A stretch of DNA of 64,000 nucleotides. Origin: JBKBKC01 sp046294265. Lineage in GTDB: Bacteria; Pseudomonadota; Alphaproteobacteria; Rhodobacterales; Rhodobacteraceae. The stretch is from positions 62,001 to 126,000 of the forward strand of contig JBKBKC010000007.1 of assembly GCA_046294265.1 (NCBI GenBank). The letters run 5' to 3'. Made by a program: the position numbers and the translations under genes. Below the pieces are notes generated by a model. The model was given only the letters and a program-made list of their open reading frames with translations. It searched no databases and had not been told where the DNA came from. Of this stretch, positions 1 to 10,694 are shown piece after piece (position 1 is the first letter of the stretch; every line of letters starts with the position of its first letter).

Positions 1-879
1 CAGCATCGTCGTCCGGTCATGGCCCTGGCAGCCGCTTTGGTCGCGCTCGGCCTTTGCGCGCTGCCCGTGACGCCTGTGCAGGCCGAGGCCGTGCCGATGA
101 CCGGTTCCGCCGCCGACCAGGCAGCGCGGGAGTTGTCGCAGACGCTGCGCATCGCCGAGGTGATGGGGGTGATGCGCCTCGAAGGGCTCGACTATGGCGC
201 AAAGCTTGAGGCCGAGATGTTCCCGGGGCAGGGCGGTCCTGCCTGGCAGATGGCGTTGGAGCTCATCTATGACGCCCCAACGATGCAGCGCCGGTTCGAG
301 GCCGCCTTTGCCCGTGAGATAGGCGGCGATGCGGCGGCCATCGCAGCGTCGCAGGCGTTCTTTTCCGACACCCGTGGCCAGACCCTGCTGACGCTGGAGA
401 TCGAGGCGCGTCGCGCCCTGCTCGATGAGGCGACCGAAGAGGCGGCGAAGGCGCGGGCCGAGGACATGGCCGCGCAGGACGACCCGCGCCTTGCCCTCCT
501 GAAACGCTTTGCCGAGGCCAATGACCTGATCGAGGCCAATGTGCAGGGTGCCCTGAACGCCAACCTTGCCTTCTATCGCGGGCTGGCCGAGGCGGGGGGC
601 CTTGGCGAGGACATGACCGAGGCGCAGATGCTGTCGGATGTCTGGGGGCAGGAGCCTGAGATCCGGTCAGAAACCGAGGACTGGCTCTATCCGTTCCTGG
701 CCCTTGCCTATGGTCCGGTGGAGGATCGCGACCTTGAGGCCTATATCGCCTTTTCGCTGACCCCCGCCGGCAAACGGCTGAACGTGGCGCTGTTTGCCGC
801 CTTTGACGCGGTGTTCGGCCGGGTCAGCTTTGATCTTGGCCGCGCGGCCGCGCGGCAGATGCTGGGCGAGGATATCTGA
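1..879 (+). CDS. Secreted DUF2059-like protein, 5' end outside window
   Basis: The frame is open from base 1. The first ATG is at base 19, but the codons before it encode Arg-Arg, which looks like the basic n-region of a signal peptide, so the real start probably lies upstream of the window. A hydrophobic Ala/Leu stretch and a VQA-like cleavage site follow, indicating export to the periplasm. The mature part (about 260 residues) is predicted helical, with many Glu, Ala and Leu, and resembles DUF2059 proteins, whose function is unknown. The family call is from general resemblance, not from a catalytic motif. It is followed by a 200-base gap before rplU and is probably not part of that operon. 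Confidence 0.6.
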   Translation, partial: QHRRPVMALAAALVALGLCALPVTPVQAEAVPMTGSAADQAARELSQTLRIAEVMGVMRLEGLDYGAKLEAEMFPGQGGPAWQMALELIYDAPTMQRRFEAAFAREIGGDAAAIAASQAFFSDTRGQTLLTLEIEARRALLDEATEEAAKARAEDMAAQDDPRLALLKRFAEANDLIEANVQGALNANLAFYRGLAEAGGLGEDMTEAQMLSDVWGQEPEIRSETEDWLYPFLALAYGPVEDRDLEAYIAFSLTPAGKRLNVALFAAFDAVFGRVSFDLGRAAARQMLGEDI

Positions 880-1085
880 CCGGACCCTGCCCGATCGCCG
901 CCGCATCCCGTGCTTGACTTCGCAGCCGACCTACGCGATACGCCAACAGCCCGGCGCGCACCCCTGTCCGCCGGGTTTCAATATTCATGACGCTCCCGTC
1001 CCGGGGGCGCGCTGTCCGAAGGCACCAAACGCCGGGGTTCGCCCCCGGGGCCGAAGGGCGCGGAAACCGAGAGAAGGAAAGACCC

Positions 1086-1550
1086 ATGTTCGCGGTCCTC
1101 AAGACCGGTGGCAAGCAATACAAGGTGCAGGCGGGTGACGTGCTGCGCGTAGAAAAGCTTGACGTCATTGCTGGAGCCAAGGTCCAGTTCAACGATATCC
1201 TGATGGTCGGCGGCGACACGCTGACGGTCGGCGCACCCTTCGTGGCAGGTGCCGCCGTGCAGGCCGAGGTGATCGACCAGATCAAGGCCCCCAAGGTCAT
1301 CCACTACGTCAAACGGCGCCGGAAACACTCGTCGCAGCGCACCAAGGGCCATCGCCAGCAACTGACGCTGCTGCGCGTGACCGAGGTTCTGGCCGCGGGG
1401 GCCGAGGATACGGGCGTGGCCGCCGCCACCGGCACCGCCGCCGCGCGCCGCGCCGCCCATGGCACCACCCCGGCCCCGGTCGAGGCTGCCGCCCCGAAAC
1501 CCAAGCGCGCCAAGGCCCCCAAGGCCGAAGCCCCCGCGACCGCCGAATAA
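1086..1550 (+). CDS. rplU: 50S ribosomal protein L21
   Basis: This is a structural protein of the large ribosomal subunit (154 residues). The start is the ATG at 1086, preceded by an AGAAGGAAAG Shine-Dalgarno sequence; it begins MFAVLKTGGKQYKV, the conserved L21 N-terminus. Residues 1 to about 102 are the L21 core, including the basic KRRRKHSSQRTKGHRQ segment that contacts rRNA. The remaining 50 residues are an Ala/Lys/Pro-rich tail, longer than in E. coli L21 (about 103 residues) but common in related alphaproteobacteria. rpmA follows after 12 bases, the classic L21-L27 operon. Confidence 0.97.
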   Translation: MFAVLKTGGKQYKVQAGDVLRVEKLDVIAGAKVQFNDILMVGGDTLTVGAPFVAGAAVQAEVIDQIKAPKVIHYVKRRRKHSSQRTKGHRQQLTLLRVTEVLAAGAEDTGVAAATGTAAARRAAHGTTPAPVEAAAPKPKRAKAPKAEAPATAE

Positions 1551-1562
1551 GGAGGACGATCC

Positions 1563-1832
1563 ATGGCACATAAAAAGGCAGGCGGTTCGTCCCGCAACGG
1601 CCGCGACAGCGCAGGCCGCCGTCTGGGCGTGAAACTGTTCGGCGGCCAGGCGGCCATCCCGGGCAACATCATCGTTCGCCAGCGAGGCACCACCTGGCAC
1701 CCCGGCAGCGGCGTCGGCATGGGCGTGGACCACACGATCTTTGCCACCGTCGAGGGCCGCGTGGCCTTCCGCAAGGGCTTCAAGGGCCGCACCTTCATTT
1801 CGGTCCTGCCGATGCCCGAAGCGGCAGAGTAA
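1563..1832 (+). CDS. rpmA: 50S ribosomal protein L27
   Basis: Large-subunit protein of 89 residues whose flexible N-terminus reaches toward the peptidyl transferase centre. It begins [20 protein letters not shown], the near-invariant L27 N-terminus, with no cleavable extension of the Firmicutes type. GGAGGA stands just before the start. It sits 12 bases after rplU and is followed by a strong hairpin at 1862, so the two genes probably form one transcript. Confidence 0.98.
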   Translation: MAHKKAGGSSRNGRDSAGRRLGVKLFGGQAAIPGNIIVRQRGTTWHPGSGVGMGVDHTIFATVEGRVAFRKGFKGRTFISVLPMPEAAE

Positions 1833-1861
1833 GCCGAACCTTCGCATCCGTGTTGGAGCAG

Positions 1862-1887
1862 GGGGATCGGCCGCAAGGCCGGTCCCC
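1862..1887 (+). terminator. Hairpin after rplU-rpmA
   Basis: Eleven-base arms (1862-1872 and 1877-1887, one G-T pair) enclose a GCAA tetraloop 29 bases after the rpmA stop. Only two T residues follow directly, so it may be an intrinsic terminator or an mRNA-stabilising stem. Confidence 0.6.
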
Positions 1888-1955
1888 TTGCCGTTTGCGG
1901 GCGAGCAGCGGCGCAGGCGCAAGATGGAGCTGCGGTCGCCGAAAGGTTGCATAAC

Positions 1956-1970
1956 GGGACGTCACGTCCC
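1956..1970. promoter_or_regulatory. 15-bp palindrome upstream of GNAT gene
   Basis: GGGACGT-C-ACGTCCC is a perfect inverted repeat in the 219-base gap between rpmA and the acetyltransferase gene, about 80 bases before its start. It could be an operator; no known regulator is assigned. Confidence 0.3.
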
Positions 1971-2051
1971 ATCTGACAAGGCAGGGCAGGGATTGTGGCG
2001 CGGCGGAAAACCCTCGCAAAGGCGCTGCTCATGGTTTCGAGGAGGAATGCC

Positions 2052-2624
2052 ATGACGCTCGACATGATCAGGGGCCAAGCAGATGACGCTGCGCGCGCCG
2101 CGCAGGCCGGAGGCGACATCGCGGCGGACCGCTTCGTGCTGCGCCCGGTGCGGCGGGCCGATGCGGGGCTATTCGCACTCTTTGCCGGTGACCGCCGCGT
2201 GGCCGAGGCGACGCGGTCGATCCCGCACCCCCTGCCGCCCGGCGCGGCAGATGCGTTTGTCGCCCGCGCGATGGCGCGCGCCGAGGGAGAGGACATCTGG
2301 GTGATGGACGGCACCGCATCCGGCCTGCCCGAGGTGCTGGGGGTCATCAGCCTGAAGGCGATGGACCGCAGCCAGTCCGAAATCGGCTACTGGGTCGCGC
2401 CGGCCTTCTGGAACATCGGGATCGCATCCGAAGCGGTGCAGGCGCTGGTGGCAGCGAACCCGCTCAAAAACCGCACGGTTTTTGCCGAGGTGTTCCAGGA
2501 CAACCCCGGCTCGGCCCGGGTGCTGACCAATGCAGGCTTTGAATACATCGGCGACGCCGAAACCTTCTGCATCGCCCGCGGCGCGCGGGTGCCGACCTGG
2601 ACCTATCTGCGCCGCCTCACCTGA
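2052..2624 (+). CDS. GNAT family N-acetyltransferase (RimJ/RimL-like)
   Basis: A 190-residue acetyl-CoA dependent N-acetyltransferase, probably cytoplasmic. After about 20 variable residues, FVLRPVRRADAGLFALFAGD is the typical first strand and helix of the RimJ/RimL type; the segment around IGYWVAPAFWNIGIASEAVQ is the acetyl-CoA loop, and NPGSARVLTNAGFEYIG is the conserved C-terminal motif. The ATG at 2052 is chosen because GAGGAGGAA precedes it; the open frame extends to 1995 but without a ribosome site. Members acetylate ribosomal protein N-termini or small molecules; the substrate cannot be told from sequence. It sits between rpmA and obgE. Confidence 0.85.
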   Translation: MTLDMIRGQADDAARAAQAGGDIAADRFVLRPVRRADAGLFALFAGDRRVAEATRSIPHPLPPGAADAFVARAMARAEGEDIWVMDGTASGLPEVLGVISLKAMDRSQSEIGYWVAPAFWNIGIASEAVQALVAANPLKNRTVFAEVFQDNPGSARVLTNAGFEYIGDAETFCIARGARVPTWTYLRRLT

Positions 2625-2653
2625 CCGCCCGGCGTGACACCCGGCTTCACCCA

Positions 2654-2761
2654 CCGGGGGTTTTCCACCCCCGGACCCCCGGAGGGTATTTTCACAAAGA
2701 AGAGGACAGGCACGGTCATCCGGTTCTCTCCTTGACAAAAATACCCCGGGGGACCGGGGGC
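2654..2761. repeat. Paired interspersed GGGTATTT elements with hairpin
   Basis: A CCGGGGG/CCCCCGG hairpin (2654-2674) is followed by two facing copies of a short element: GGGTATTTTCACAAAGAAGA at about 2684 and its inverse, TCTCTCCTTGACAAAAATACCC, ending near 2746. Together they fill most of the gap between the GNAT gene and obgE. Related copies occur at 5028, 21755, 41932, 46596 and 61851. Confidence 0.7.
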
Positions 2762-2795
2762 TGGCCCCCGGGGCCGGGGCCGGGCGCGCCCTTGA

Positions 2796-5002
<2,207 letters not shown>

Positions 5003-5027
5003 GGGTAGCGGGGGCGGGAGCCTCCGG

Positions 5028-5050
5028 CGGGGATATTTGGACCAAGATGA
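5028..5050 (+). repeat. Interspersed GGGATATTTGG element
   Basis: GGGGATATTTGGACCAAGATGA lies between proB and the proA start. It matches the family with GGGATATTTGG cores at 41932 and 61851. The element itself supplies the ATG at 5047, which is an unlikely start for proA. Confidence 0.6.
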
Positions 5051-5076
5051 ATGGTCGGGGCGGAAGGGCGGATGCG

Positions 5077-6336
5077 ATGGACGGGGCGGCAGGCGACCTG
5101 ATCGGGCGGATGGGGCGGGCGGCACGGGAGGCGGCGGCGGAGCTGGCCTTTGCCGGGCCCGAGCGCAAGTTCGCGGCGCTGATCGGGGCGGCGGAGTTCG
5201 TGTGGAACGCGCGGGATCGGATACTCGATGCCAACTACGAGGATATGGGGCTGGCCGAGGCGCGGGGGCTGTCGGCGGCGATGAGCGACCGGCTGCGGCT
5301 GGACGAGGGGCGCATCCGGGGCATTGTGGACGGTTTGCGCATGGTCGCCGAGGCGCCCGATCCGGTGGGGCGTGTGCTGGCGGAATGGGACAGGCCCTCG
5401 GGCCTGCACATCCAGCGGGTGGCGACCCCGCTGGGGGTGATCGGGGTGATCTATGAAAGCCGGCCGAACGTGACGGCGGATGCGGGGGCGCTGTGCCTCA
5501 AGGCCGGGAATGCCGTGATCCTGCGGGGCGGGAGCGAGAGCCTGAACACCTCGGCCGCGATCCATGCCTGCATGGTGGAGGGGTTGCGGCAGGCGCAGCT
5601 GCCCGAGGCGGCGATCCAGCTGGTGCCCACGCGCGACCGGCAGGTCGTGACCGACATGCTGCAGGCGACGGAATGGATCGACGTGATCGTGCCGCGGGGG
5701 GGCAAGGGGCTGGTGGGCCTCGTGCAGTCGCAGGCGCGGGTGCCGGTGTTCGCGCATCTGGAGGGCATCTGCCACGTCTATGCCGACCGCGACGCCGATC
5801 TGGCCAAGGCGCGGGCGGTGGTGCTGAACGCCAAGACCCGGCGCACGGGGGTCTGCGGTGCGGCGGAATGCCTGCTGATCGATTGGCGGTTCTACACGGC
5901 CCATGACGGGGTGCTGATCGAGGACCTGATCCGGGCGGGGGTCGAGGTGCGCGCGGAGGGCGAATTGCTGAAGGTGCCGGGCACGGTGCCCGCGGCGCCG
6001 GAGGATTTCGGCCGCGAGTTTCTGGACAGCATCATCGCCGCGCGGCTGGTCGATGGGGTGGATGAGGCCATCGCCCATATCCGCCGCTACGGTTCCGGCC
6101 ATACCGAGGCGATCCTGACCGAGAACGACGCGACCGCCGCGCGGTTCTTCGCGCGGCTGGACAGCGCCATCCTGATGCGCAACGCCTCGACCCAGTTCGC
6201 CGATGGGGGCGAGTTCGGCATGGGGGCGGAGATCGGCATCGCCACGGGCAAGCTGCATGCGCGCGGCCCGGTGGGGGCCGAGCAGCTGACCAGTTTCAAG
6301 TATCTCGTATCGGGGGACGGCACGATCCGGGCGTGA
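5077..6336 (+). CDS. proA: Gamma-glutamyl phosphate reductase
   Basis: NADPH-dependent reductase that converts gamma-glutamyl phosphate to glutamate semialdehyde, the second step of proline synthesis. The ATG at 5077 (GGAAGGG upstream) gives 419 residues, the usual family length; starts at 4999 or 5047 would translate the repeat element. The aldehyde dehydrogenase fold is clear: [14 protein letters not shown] (NADP binding region), [14 protein letters not shown], and the catalytic cysteine in [10 protein letters not shown] (about residue 280). It ends 34 bases from the convergent chpT. Confidence 0.95.
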   Translation: MDGAAGDLIGRMGRAAREAAAELAFAGPERKFAALIGAAEFVWNARDRILDANYEDMGLAEARGLSAAMSDRLRLDEGRIRGIVDGLRMVAEAPDPVGRVLAEWDRPSGLHIQRVATPLGVIGVIYESRPNVTADAGALCLKAGNAVILRGGSESLNTSAAIHACMVEGLRQAQLPEAAIQLVPTRDRQVVTDMLQATEWIDVIVPRGGKGLVGLVQSQARVPVFAHLEGICHVYADRDADLAKARAVVLNAKTRRTGVCGAAECLLIDWRFYTAHDGVLIEDLIRAGVEVRAEGELLKVPGTVPAAPEDFGREFLDSIIAARLVDGVDEAIAHIRRYGSGHTEAILTENDATAARFFARLDSAILMRNASTQFADGGEFGMGAEIGIATGKLHARGPVGAEQLTSFKYLVSGDGTIRA

Positions 6337-6370
6337 CCGCCGGACCGGGCCCTGCAGAGAGAGGGTCGGC

Positions 6371-7012
6371 TCAGAACGACAGGCGCAGGTCGGTGTCTCC
6401 CGTCTCGACGGCCAGCCTGCGGCCAAGTGCCCCAACCGTGCCGGGCAGCAGCGCGAAATGAACCAGAGAGGCCGTGGTGGGAAGTGTCTCGGCCCCCGCC
6501 AGCCCCGCCCAGAGGGCCGGATCGAGCCGCAGCCGCGCGGCCTGACCTATCACGGTCCAGATAGCGTCATCCGGTCCTGCCTCCTGCATCACGGTGATGC
6601 GACCGCCGTAGGCCATGGCAGTTTCGCAGGCCATGAGGGCGAGGAAGACGGCTTTGACCTCGGTCCGCGCGAGATCCTGCGGGCCCTGCCAGTCGATCGA
6701 GAGCCGCCCGCCGCGTGTGGTGTCGGCAAGGATCGACATCACCTCGGGCCGGCCGATCCGCTGGCCGGGCGAGGCGGCGCCGAAGGCCACGCGAAAGAAC
6801 CGGATGCGGGCATTGGCATGGGCCACGCTTTCCGAGATCAGCGCGATTTCGGGGCTTTTCGTGGCCCCCTCCATCATCAGCAGTTCCACCCCGTTGCCGA
6901 TGGCTCCGATCGGGCTGATAAGGTCATGGCAGATGCGCGAGCCGATCAGCGCGGCCAGATCGGGCGCTTGCGTCGATGTTGCGGGATCAGGGCGGTAGGG
7001 CATGTCATGCAT
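6371..7012 (-). CDS. chpT: Histidine phosphotransferase ChpT-like
   Basis: A 213-residue phosphotransfer protein that in alphaproteobacteria passes phosphate from CckA to CtrA and CpdR. The phosphorylated histidine is H29 in RICHDLISPIGAIGNGVEL, a motif diagnostic of ChpT; the rest is a degenerate histidine-kinase-like ATPase fold that serves for docking. The ATG at 7012 has GGAGA five bases upstream; a TTG at 7030 is less likely. It is divergent from the DUF3553 gene with only 30 bases between start codons. The gene assignment rests on the HxD motif, length and lineage. Confidence 0.85.
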   Translation of the reverse strand: MHDMPYRPDPATSTQAPDLAALIGSRICHDLISPIGAIGNGVELLMMEGATKSPEIALISESVAHANARIRFFRVAFGAASPGQRIGRPEVMSILADTTRGGRLSIDWQGPQDLARTEVKAVFLALMACETAMAYGGRITVMQEAGPDDAIWTVIGQAARLRLDPALWAGLAGAETLPTTASLVHFALLPGTVGALGRRLAVETGDTDLRLSF

Positions 7013-7042
7013 CGGCGTCTCCGGTCGCAAGAGGGGGGAACC

Positions 7043-7231
7043 ATGGGAAACTCGATCCTGTCACCGGGGATGCGCGTGCGGCATCCGCGTCAGCCAGACT
7101 GGGGCACCGGGCAGGTGCAATCGGTGATCGGCGACCGGATCACGGTGAATTTTGAACACGCCGGAAAGGTCGTTTTAGATGGTCGCCGGGTCGATCTGCT
7201 GCCCGTTTTCGGTCTGATGGATCAAAGCTAG
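7043..7231 (+). CDS. DUF3553 family small protein
   Basis: A 62-residue protein starting at the ATG at 7043, preceded by GAGGGGGGAA. The sequence around MRVRHPRQPDWGTGQVQSV and ITVNFEHAGKVVLDGRRVDL is typical of DUF3553, a short beta-rich domain that resembles the CarD/KOW-like motif VxHPxxxxWGxGxV seen in DNA- or RNA-associated proteins. Function unknown; the match to the domain is firm. It is divergent from chpT. Confidence 0.85.
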   Translation: MGNSILSPGMRVRHPRQPDWGTGQVQSVIGDRITVNFEHAGKVVLDGRRVDLLPVFGLMDQS

Positions 7232-7354
7232 AATCGTGTGGCGCGCATTACAACCCGTGATTGTCAAACCAGCCACGGGTGCCGATGGAATGTGTTGCAT
7301 CGTTGCCGCCCGACCCATAAGACGGCGGCGGACAAGGCTCGGCGGGGGGTGGGG

Positions 7355-8143
7355 ATGAAGGCGGACGATCCGCATCTGGTGCTGCGGCTGGCGCGGGATG
7401 ACCGCGACCTGAAGGCCGCGCAACGGCTTCGGTACCGCGTGTTCGTCGAGGAACTGGGCGGCGACGGCGATCTGGTCGATCACGCGGGCCGGTTCGAGGC
7501 CGATGAGTTCGATCCCGCCTTCGACCATCTGATCCTTGTGGACAACCGCCGCGATGCGGCGGCGCTGGATGACGTTGTGGGGGTGTATCGCCTGCTGCCC
7601 TGCGACCGCGCGGCCGAGATCGGGCGCTTTTATTCCGAGACGGAATATGACCTGGGGCCGCTGAAGGCGACGGGCAGGCGGCTGCTGGAACTTGGGCGGT
7701 CCTGTGTGCATGCCGAATATCGCGGCGGGTCGGCGATGTTCCATCTGTGGAACGGGCTTGCCGACTACGTGCTGACGCGGGGGATCGAGGTGCTGTTCGG
7801 GGTGGCCAGTTTCCACGGCTGCGATCCGGTGCCGCTGGCACAGTCGCTGTCCTGGCTGCACCACCACCATCTGGCCCCCGAGGCGATCCGGGTGCGTGCC
7901 CGTCCCGCGCACCGGCAGGAGATGAACCTGCTGCCGCCCGAGGCGCTGGAGCGTCGCGCGGCCATGCTGGCCACGCCTGCGCTGATCAAGGCCTATCTGC
8001 GGCTGGGCGGGTTCGTGGGTGACGGGGCCTGGATCGACAATGCCTTCAATACCACCGATGTCTGCCTGATCATGGACACCGCGCGAATGAGCGCCAAGCA
8101 CCGCGATTTTTATGCTCGCAAGCAGGTGCGCGGCGGGGCATGA
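7355..8143 (+). CDS. olsB: L-ornithine N(alpha)-acyltransferase OlsB
   Basis: Transfers a 3-hydroxyacyl group from acyl carrier protein to the alpha-amino group of ornithine, giving lyso-ornithine lipid. 262 residues from the ATG at 7355; longer readings upstream add an atypical Cys/Arg-rich segment. The acetyltransferase-like core shows AAQRLRYRVFVEELG, GVYRLLP, ELGRSCVHAEYRGG and LFGVASFHG, all characteristic of the OlsB/hemolysin-like acyltransferase family. It overlaps olsA by four bases (ATGA), which supports the assignment of both genes. Ornithine lipids are phosphorus-free membrane lipids made under phosphate limitation. Confidence 0.93.
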   Translation: MKADDPHLVLRLARDDRDLKAAQRLRYRVFVEELGGDGDLVDHAGRFEADEFDPAFDHLILVDNRRDAAALDDVVGVYRLLPCDRAAEIGRFYSETEYDLGPLKATGRRLLELGRSCVHAEYRGGSAMFHLWNGLADYVLTRGIEVLFGVASFHGCDPVPLAQSLSWLHHHHLAPEAIRVRARPAHRQEMNLLPPEALERRAAMLATPALIKAYLRLGGFVGDGAWIDNAFNTTDVCLIMDTARMSAKHRDFYARKQVRGGA

Positions 8144-8976
8144 GCGACTGGCTGCAGGGGCGGCTGCCGGATTGGCGGCCGGGGCCGATGGGCTGGGTGC
8201 GGGTCGTGCTGCGGGGGCTGGCGATTGGCACGGCGGCCTATGGCGGGCTGGTGCTGATGCTGCTGTTGCGGCTGGTGGAGCGTCCGCTGCACGGCGCGCG
8301 ACGACCCTGGACGCCCCATATCACGCAGGCGGTCTGCCGGTTCGCGCTGGCGGTGATGGGACTGCGGCTGGTGCGGAGCGGGCAGCCGATGCGGGGGCCG
8401 GGGGCGGTGGTGGCGAACCATGGCTCATGGCTGGACATCTTCGCGCTGAATGCCTGCGACCGCATCTATTTCGTGGCCAAGGCCGAGGTCGCGCGCTGGC
8501 CCGGCATCGGCTGGCTGGCGCGGGCCACGGGCACGGTGTTCATCACCCGCAGCGGGGCCGAGGCGCGGGCGCAGGCGGCGCTTTTCGAGGATCGGCTGCG
8601 CGCGGGCCATCGACTGCTGTTCTTTCCCGAGGGCACCAGCACCGACAGCCTGCGGATGCTGCCCTTCAAATCGACGCTCTTCGCCGCCTTCCAGGCGCAG
8701 GGCCTGCGCGAGAGCCTGCGCCTCCAGCCGGTCAGCGTCGTCTATCACGCGCCGGAAGGGCAGGACGCGCGGCTTTACGGCTGGTGGGGCGACATGGATT
8801 TCGGCGGGCACCTTCTGCGCATCCTGGCGCAGCCCCGGCAGGGGCGGGTGGAGGTGACATTCCACGCCCCCGTGGCCGTTGCAGACGTCGCCGACCGCAA
8901 GGCCCTGGCCGCGCGGTGCGAGGCGCTGGTGCGATCGTCCTTTGATGCGGGGCGGGCGGGGGCGACCCCCCCCTAG
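8140..8976 (+). CDS. olsA: Lyso-ornithine lipid O-acyltransferase OlsA
   Basis: Adds the second acyl chain to lyso-ornithine lipid; some homologues also act on lysophosphatidic acid. 278 residues. An N-terminal membrane segment (GLAIGTAAYGGLVLMLLLRL) anchors it to the inner membrane. The PlsC motifs are present: NHGSWLD (HX4D catalytic pair; here about residue 92-97) and FPEGTST. The four-base overlap with olsB shows coupling. The stop codon shares a CTAG with the stop of convergent ugpE. Confidence 0.92.
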   Translation: MSDWLQGRLPDWRPGPMGWVRVVLRGLAIGTAAYGGLVLMLLLRLVERPLHGARRPWTPHITQAVCRFALAVMGLRLVRSGQPMRGPGAVVANHGSWLDIFALNACDRIYFVAKAEVARWPGIGWLARATGTVFITRSGAEARAQAALFEDRLRAGHRLLFFPEGTSTDSLRMLPFKSTLFAAFQAQGLRESLRLQPVSVVYHAPEGQDARLYGWWGDMDFGGHLLRILAQPRQGRVEVTFHAPVAVADVADRKALAARCEALVRSSFDAGRAGATPP

Positions 8977-9782
8977 CGGATGCCCGCCCGCATGAAGCTT
9001 TGCACGAAGGCGCGCTGGAACAACAGGAACGCGATGAGGAGCGGCGCCGAGGTCGCCAGCGACGCGGCCGAGATCACCGTCCAGTCGATCCCCTGATCGA
9101 CGCTGGCGAACACCTGCAACCCCACGGTCACCGGGCGGGTCGAGACCGAGCTTGTGACCACCAGCGGCCACAGGAAATTGTTCCAGTGAAAGCTGACCGA
9201 GACCAGCCCATAGGCCACATAGACGGGTCGCGCGAGCGGCACATAGACCCGCATCAGCACGGTGAACCATCCGGCGCCTTCGATCACCGCGGCTTCCTCC
9301 AGCTCTTTCGGCACCTGCCGGAAAGTCTGGCGCAACAGGAAGATGCCGAAGGCCGAGGCGACGTAAGGAATGGCCACGCCCGCGAGGCTGTCCACCAGCC
9401 CCAGCCGCGCGATGGTGGCATAGTTCTGCACCATCAGCATCTCGGGCGAGACCATCAGTTGCACCAGCACCAGCGCAAAAAGGATGCCTGCGCCCGGAAA
9501 GCTCCACCGCGCAAAGGCATAGGCGGCCAACGTGCCCAGCACGAATTGCGCGGCCAGGATGCCCGTGACAAGGATCGCCGTATTGATCATGTAGCGGCCG
9601 AAGGGCGCGGCGGCGAAGGCGCGTTCGAAATTGCCCGTGGTCAGCGGGGCCAAGGGGTTGAAACCGGTCAGGTATTCCGGCGGATGCACCGCCGCCCAGA
9701 CCGCGAACAGGATCGGCAACAGCCACAGTCCCGCAAGCAGCCAGGCCCCCACGGCCTCCAGGGTGGGCGTGCGGTCGGTCAT
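8973..9782 (-). CDS. ugpE: ABC transporter permease UgpE (sn-glycerol-3-phosphate)
   Basis: Inner-membrane permease of 269 residues and about six membrane segments. The EAA loop that docks the ATPase reads KELEEAAVIEGAGWFTVLMR. It is the last gene of a ugpC-ugpB-ugpA-ugpE cluster on the minus strand and overlaps ugpA by four bases. Homology class is MalG/UgpE; the glycerol-3-phosphate substrate is inferred from the whole cluster. Confidence 0.87.
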   Translation of the reverse strand: MTDRTPTLEAVGAWLLAGLWLLPILFAVWAAVHPPEYLTGFNPLAPLTTGNFERAFAAAPFGRYMINTAILVTGILAAQFVLGTLAAYAFARWSFPGAGILFALVLVQLMVSPEMLMVQNYATIARLGLVDSLAGVAIPYVASAFGIFLLRQTFRQVPKELEEAAVIEGAGWFTVLMRVYVPLARPVYVAYGLVSVSFHWNNFLWPLVVTSSVSTRPVTVGLQVFASVDQGIDWTVISAASLATSAPLLIAFLLFQRAFVQSFMRAGIR

Positions 9783-10651
9783 CGATAGTGCGTCCGCCGT
9801 TCCAGGAGCCAGAACTGCACCGCCGCGATGATGGCGAGAATTGCCAGCAACAGCATGGTCAGCGCCGAGGCCTGCGCGGTATCCCAGAACTTGAACCCCA
9901 CCTCCCAGATGTGGAACAGCAGAAGGTTGGTCGCGTTGTTCGGCCCGCCGAAGGTCATGATGAAGATGTGGTCCACCACCCGGAAGGCGTTGATCAGCGC
10001 GTTAACCGCCACGAAGAGCGTGGTCGGCGCCACCAGTGGGATCAGCACGCGCCGCACATAGGTCCAGCGCCCGCAGCCCTCGATCCGGGCGGCCTCGGCC
10101 AGCGAGGGCGGCACGGCCTGAAAGGCGGCAAGGTAGAAGATCATGAAGAACCCCGCCTCTTTCCACACCGCGACCACGATCACGGCCCAAAGTGCCGTGC
10201 GGTCCGACCCCAGCCAGTTGGTGGAGGGCAGGCCGAACACCCCCGACAGCACTTGATCCAAGAGGCCGAAACCGGGGGTGTAAAAGAACAGCCAGATATT
10301 GGCGGCGGCCACCATCGGCAGGATGGTGGGCGTGAAATAGGCCAGCCGCGCAAAGCCGCGCCCCGGCAGGCGCGCGTTGACCCAGAGCGCCATCAGGAAC
10401 GCAAGCACGATCGAGGCGGGGATCGTCGCCGCCGCATAGATCGTGTTGTTCCACAACACCTTGGCCAGAACCGGGTCGGACAGCAGGGCGGCATAGTTGT
10501 CGCCCCCCACCCAAACCGAGGGGCGGCGGCCGCGCGGGGTGCTGTGCAGGCTGTTCCACAGCGCCAGCAGCGCCGGCCAATGCGTGAAGGCCACCAGGAG
10601 CACAAGGCCCGGCGCCAGCAGCAGATAGGGGGTCAGGGGAACGCGCCGCAT
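9779..10651 (-). CDS. ugpA: ABC transporter permease UgpA
   Basis: The partner permease of UgpE (290 residues, MalF/UgpA class). Six hydrophobic segments are visible, beginning with YLLLAPGLVLLVAFTHWPAL, and the EAA loop is PSLAEAARIEGCGRWTYVRR. The family-typical NNTIYAAATIPASIVLAF and GLLDQVL patterns are present. It begins 43 bases after ugpB and overlaps ugpE by four bases. Imports the ligand brought by UgpB, powered by UgpC. Confidence 0.87.
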   Translation of the reverse strand: MRRVPLTPYLLLAPGLVLLVAFTHWPALLALWNSLHSTPRGRRPSVWVGGDNYAALLSDPVLAKVLWNNTIYAAATIPASIVLAFLMALWVNARLPGRGFARLAYFTPTILPMVAAANIWLFFYTPGFGLLDQVLSGVFGLPSTNWLGSDRTALWAVIVVAVWKEAGFFMIFYLAAFQAVPPSLAEAARIEGCGRWTYVRRVLIPLVAPTTLFVAVNALINAFRVVDHIFIMTFGGPNNATNLLLFHIWEVGFKFWDTAQASALTMLLLAILAIIAAVQFWLLERRTHYR

Positions 10652-10694
10652 GGGGTTGGGGGGCGGGGCCAGCGACGGCCCCGCCCCGCTGATC

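Noticed and set aside
5047..5076. Alternative proA start at 5047
   Set aside because: The ATG is part of an interspersed repeat; the 5077 start has a ribosome site and gives family length.
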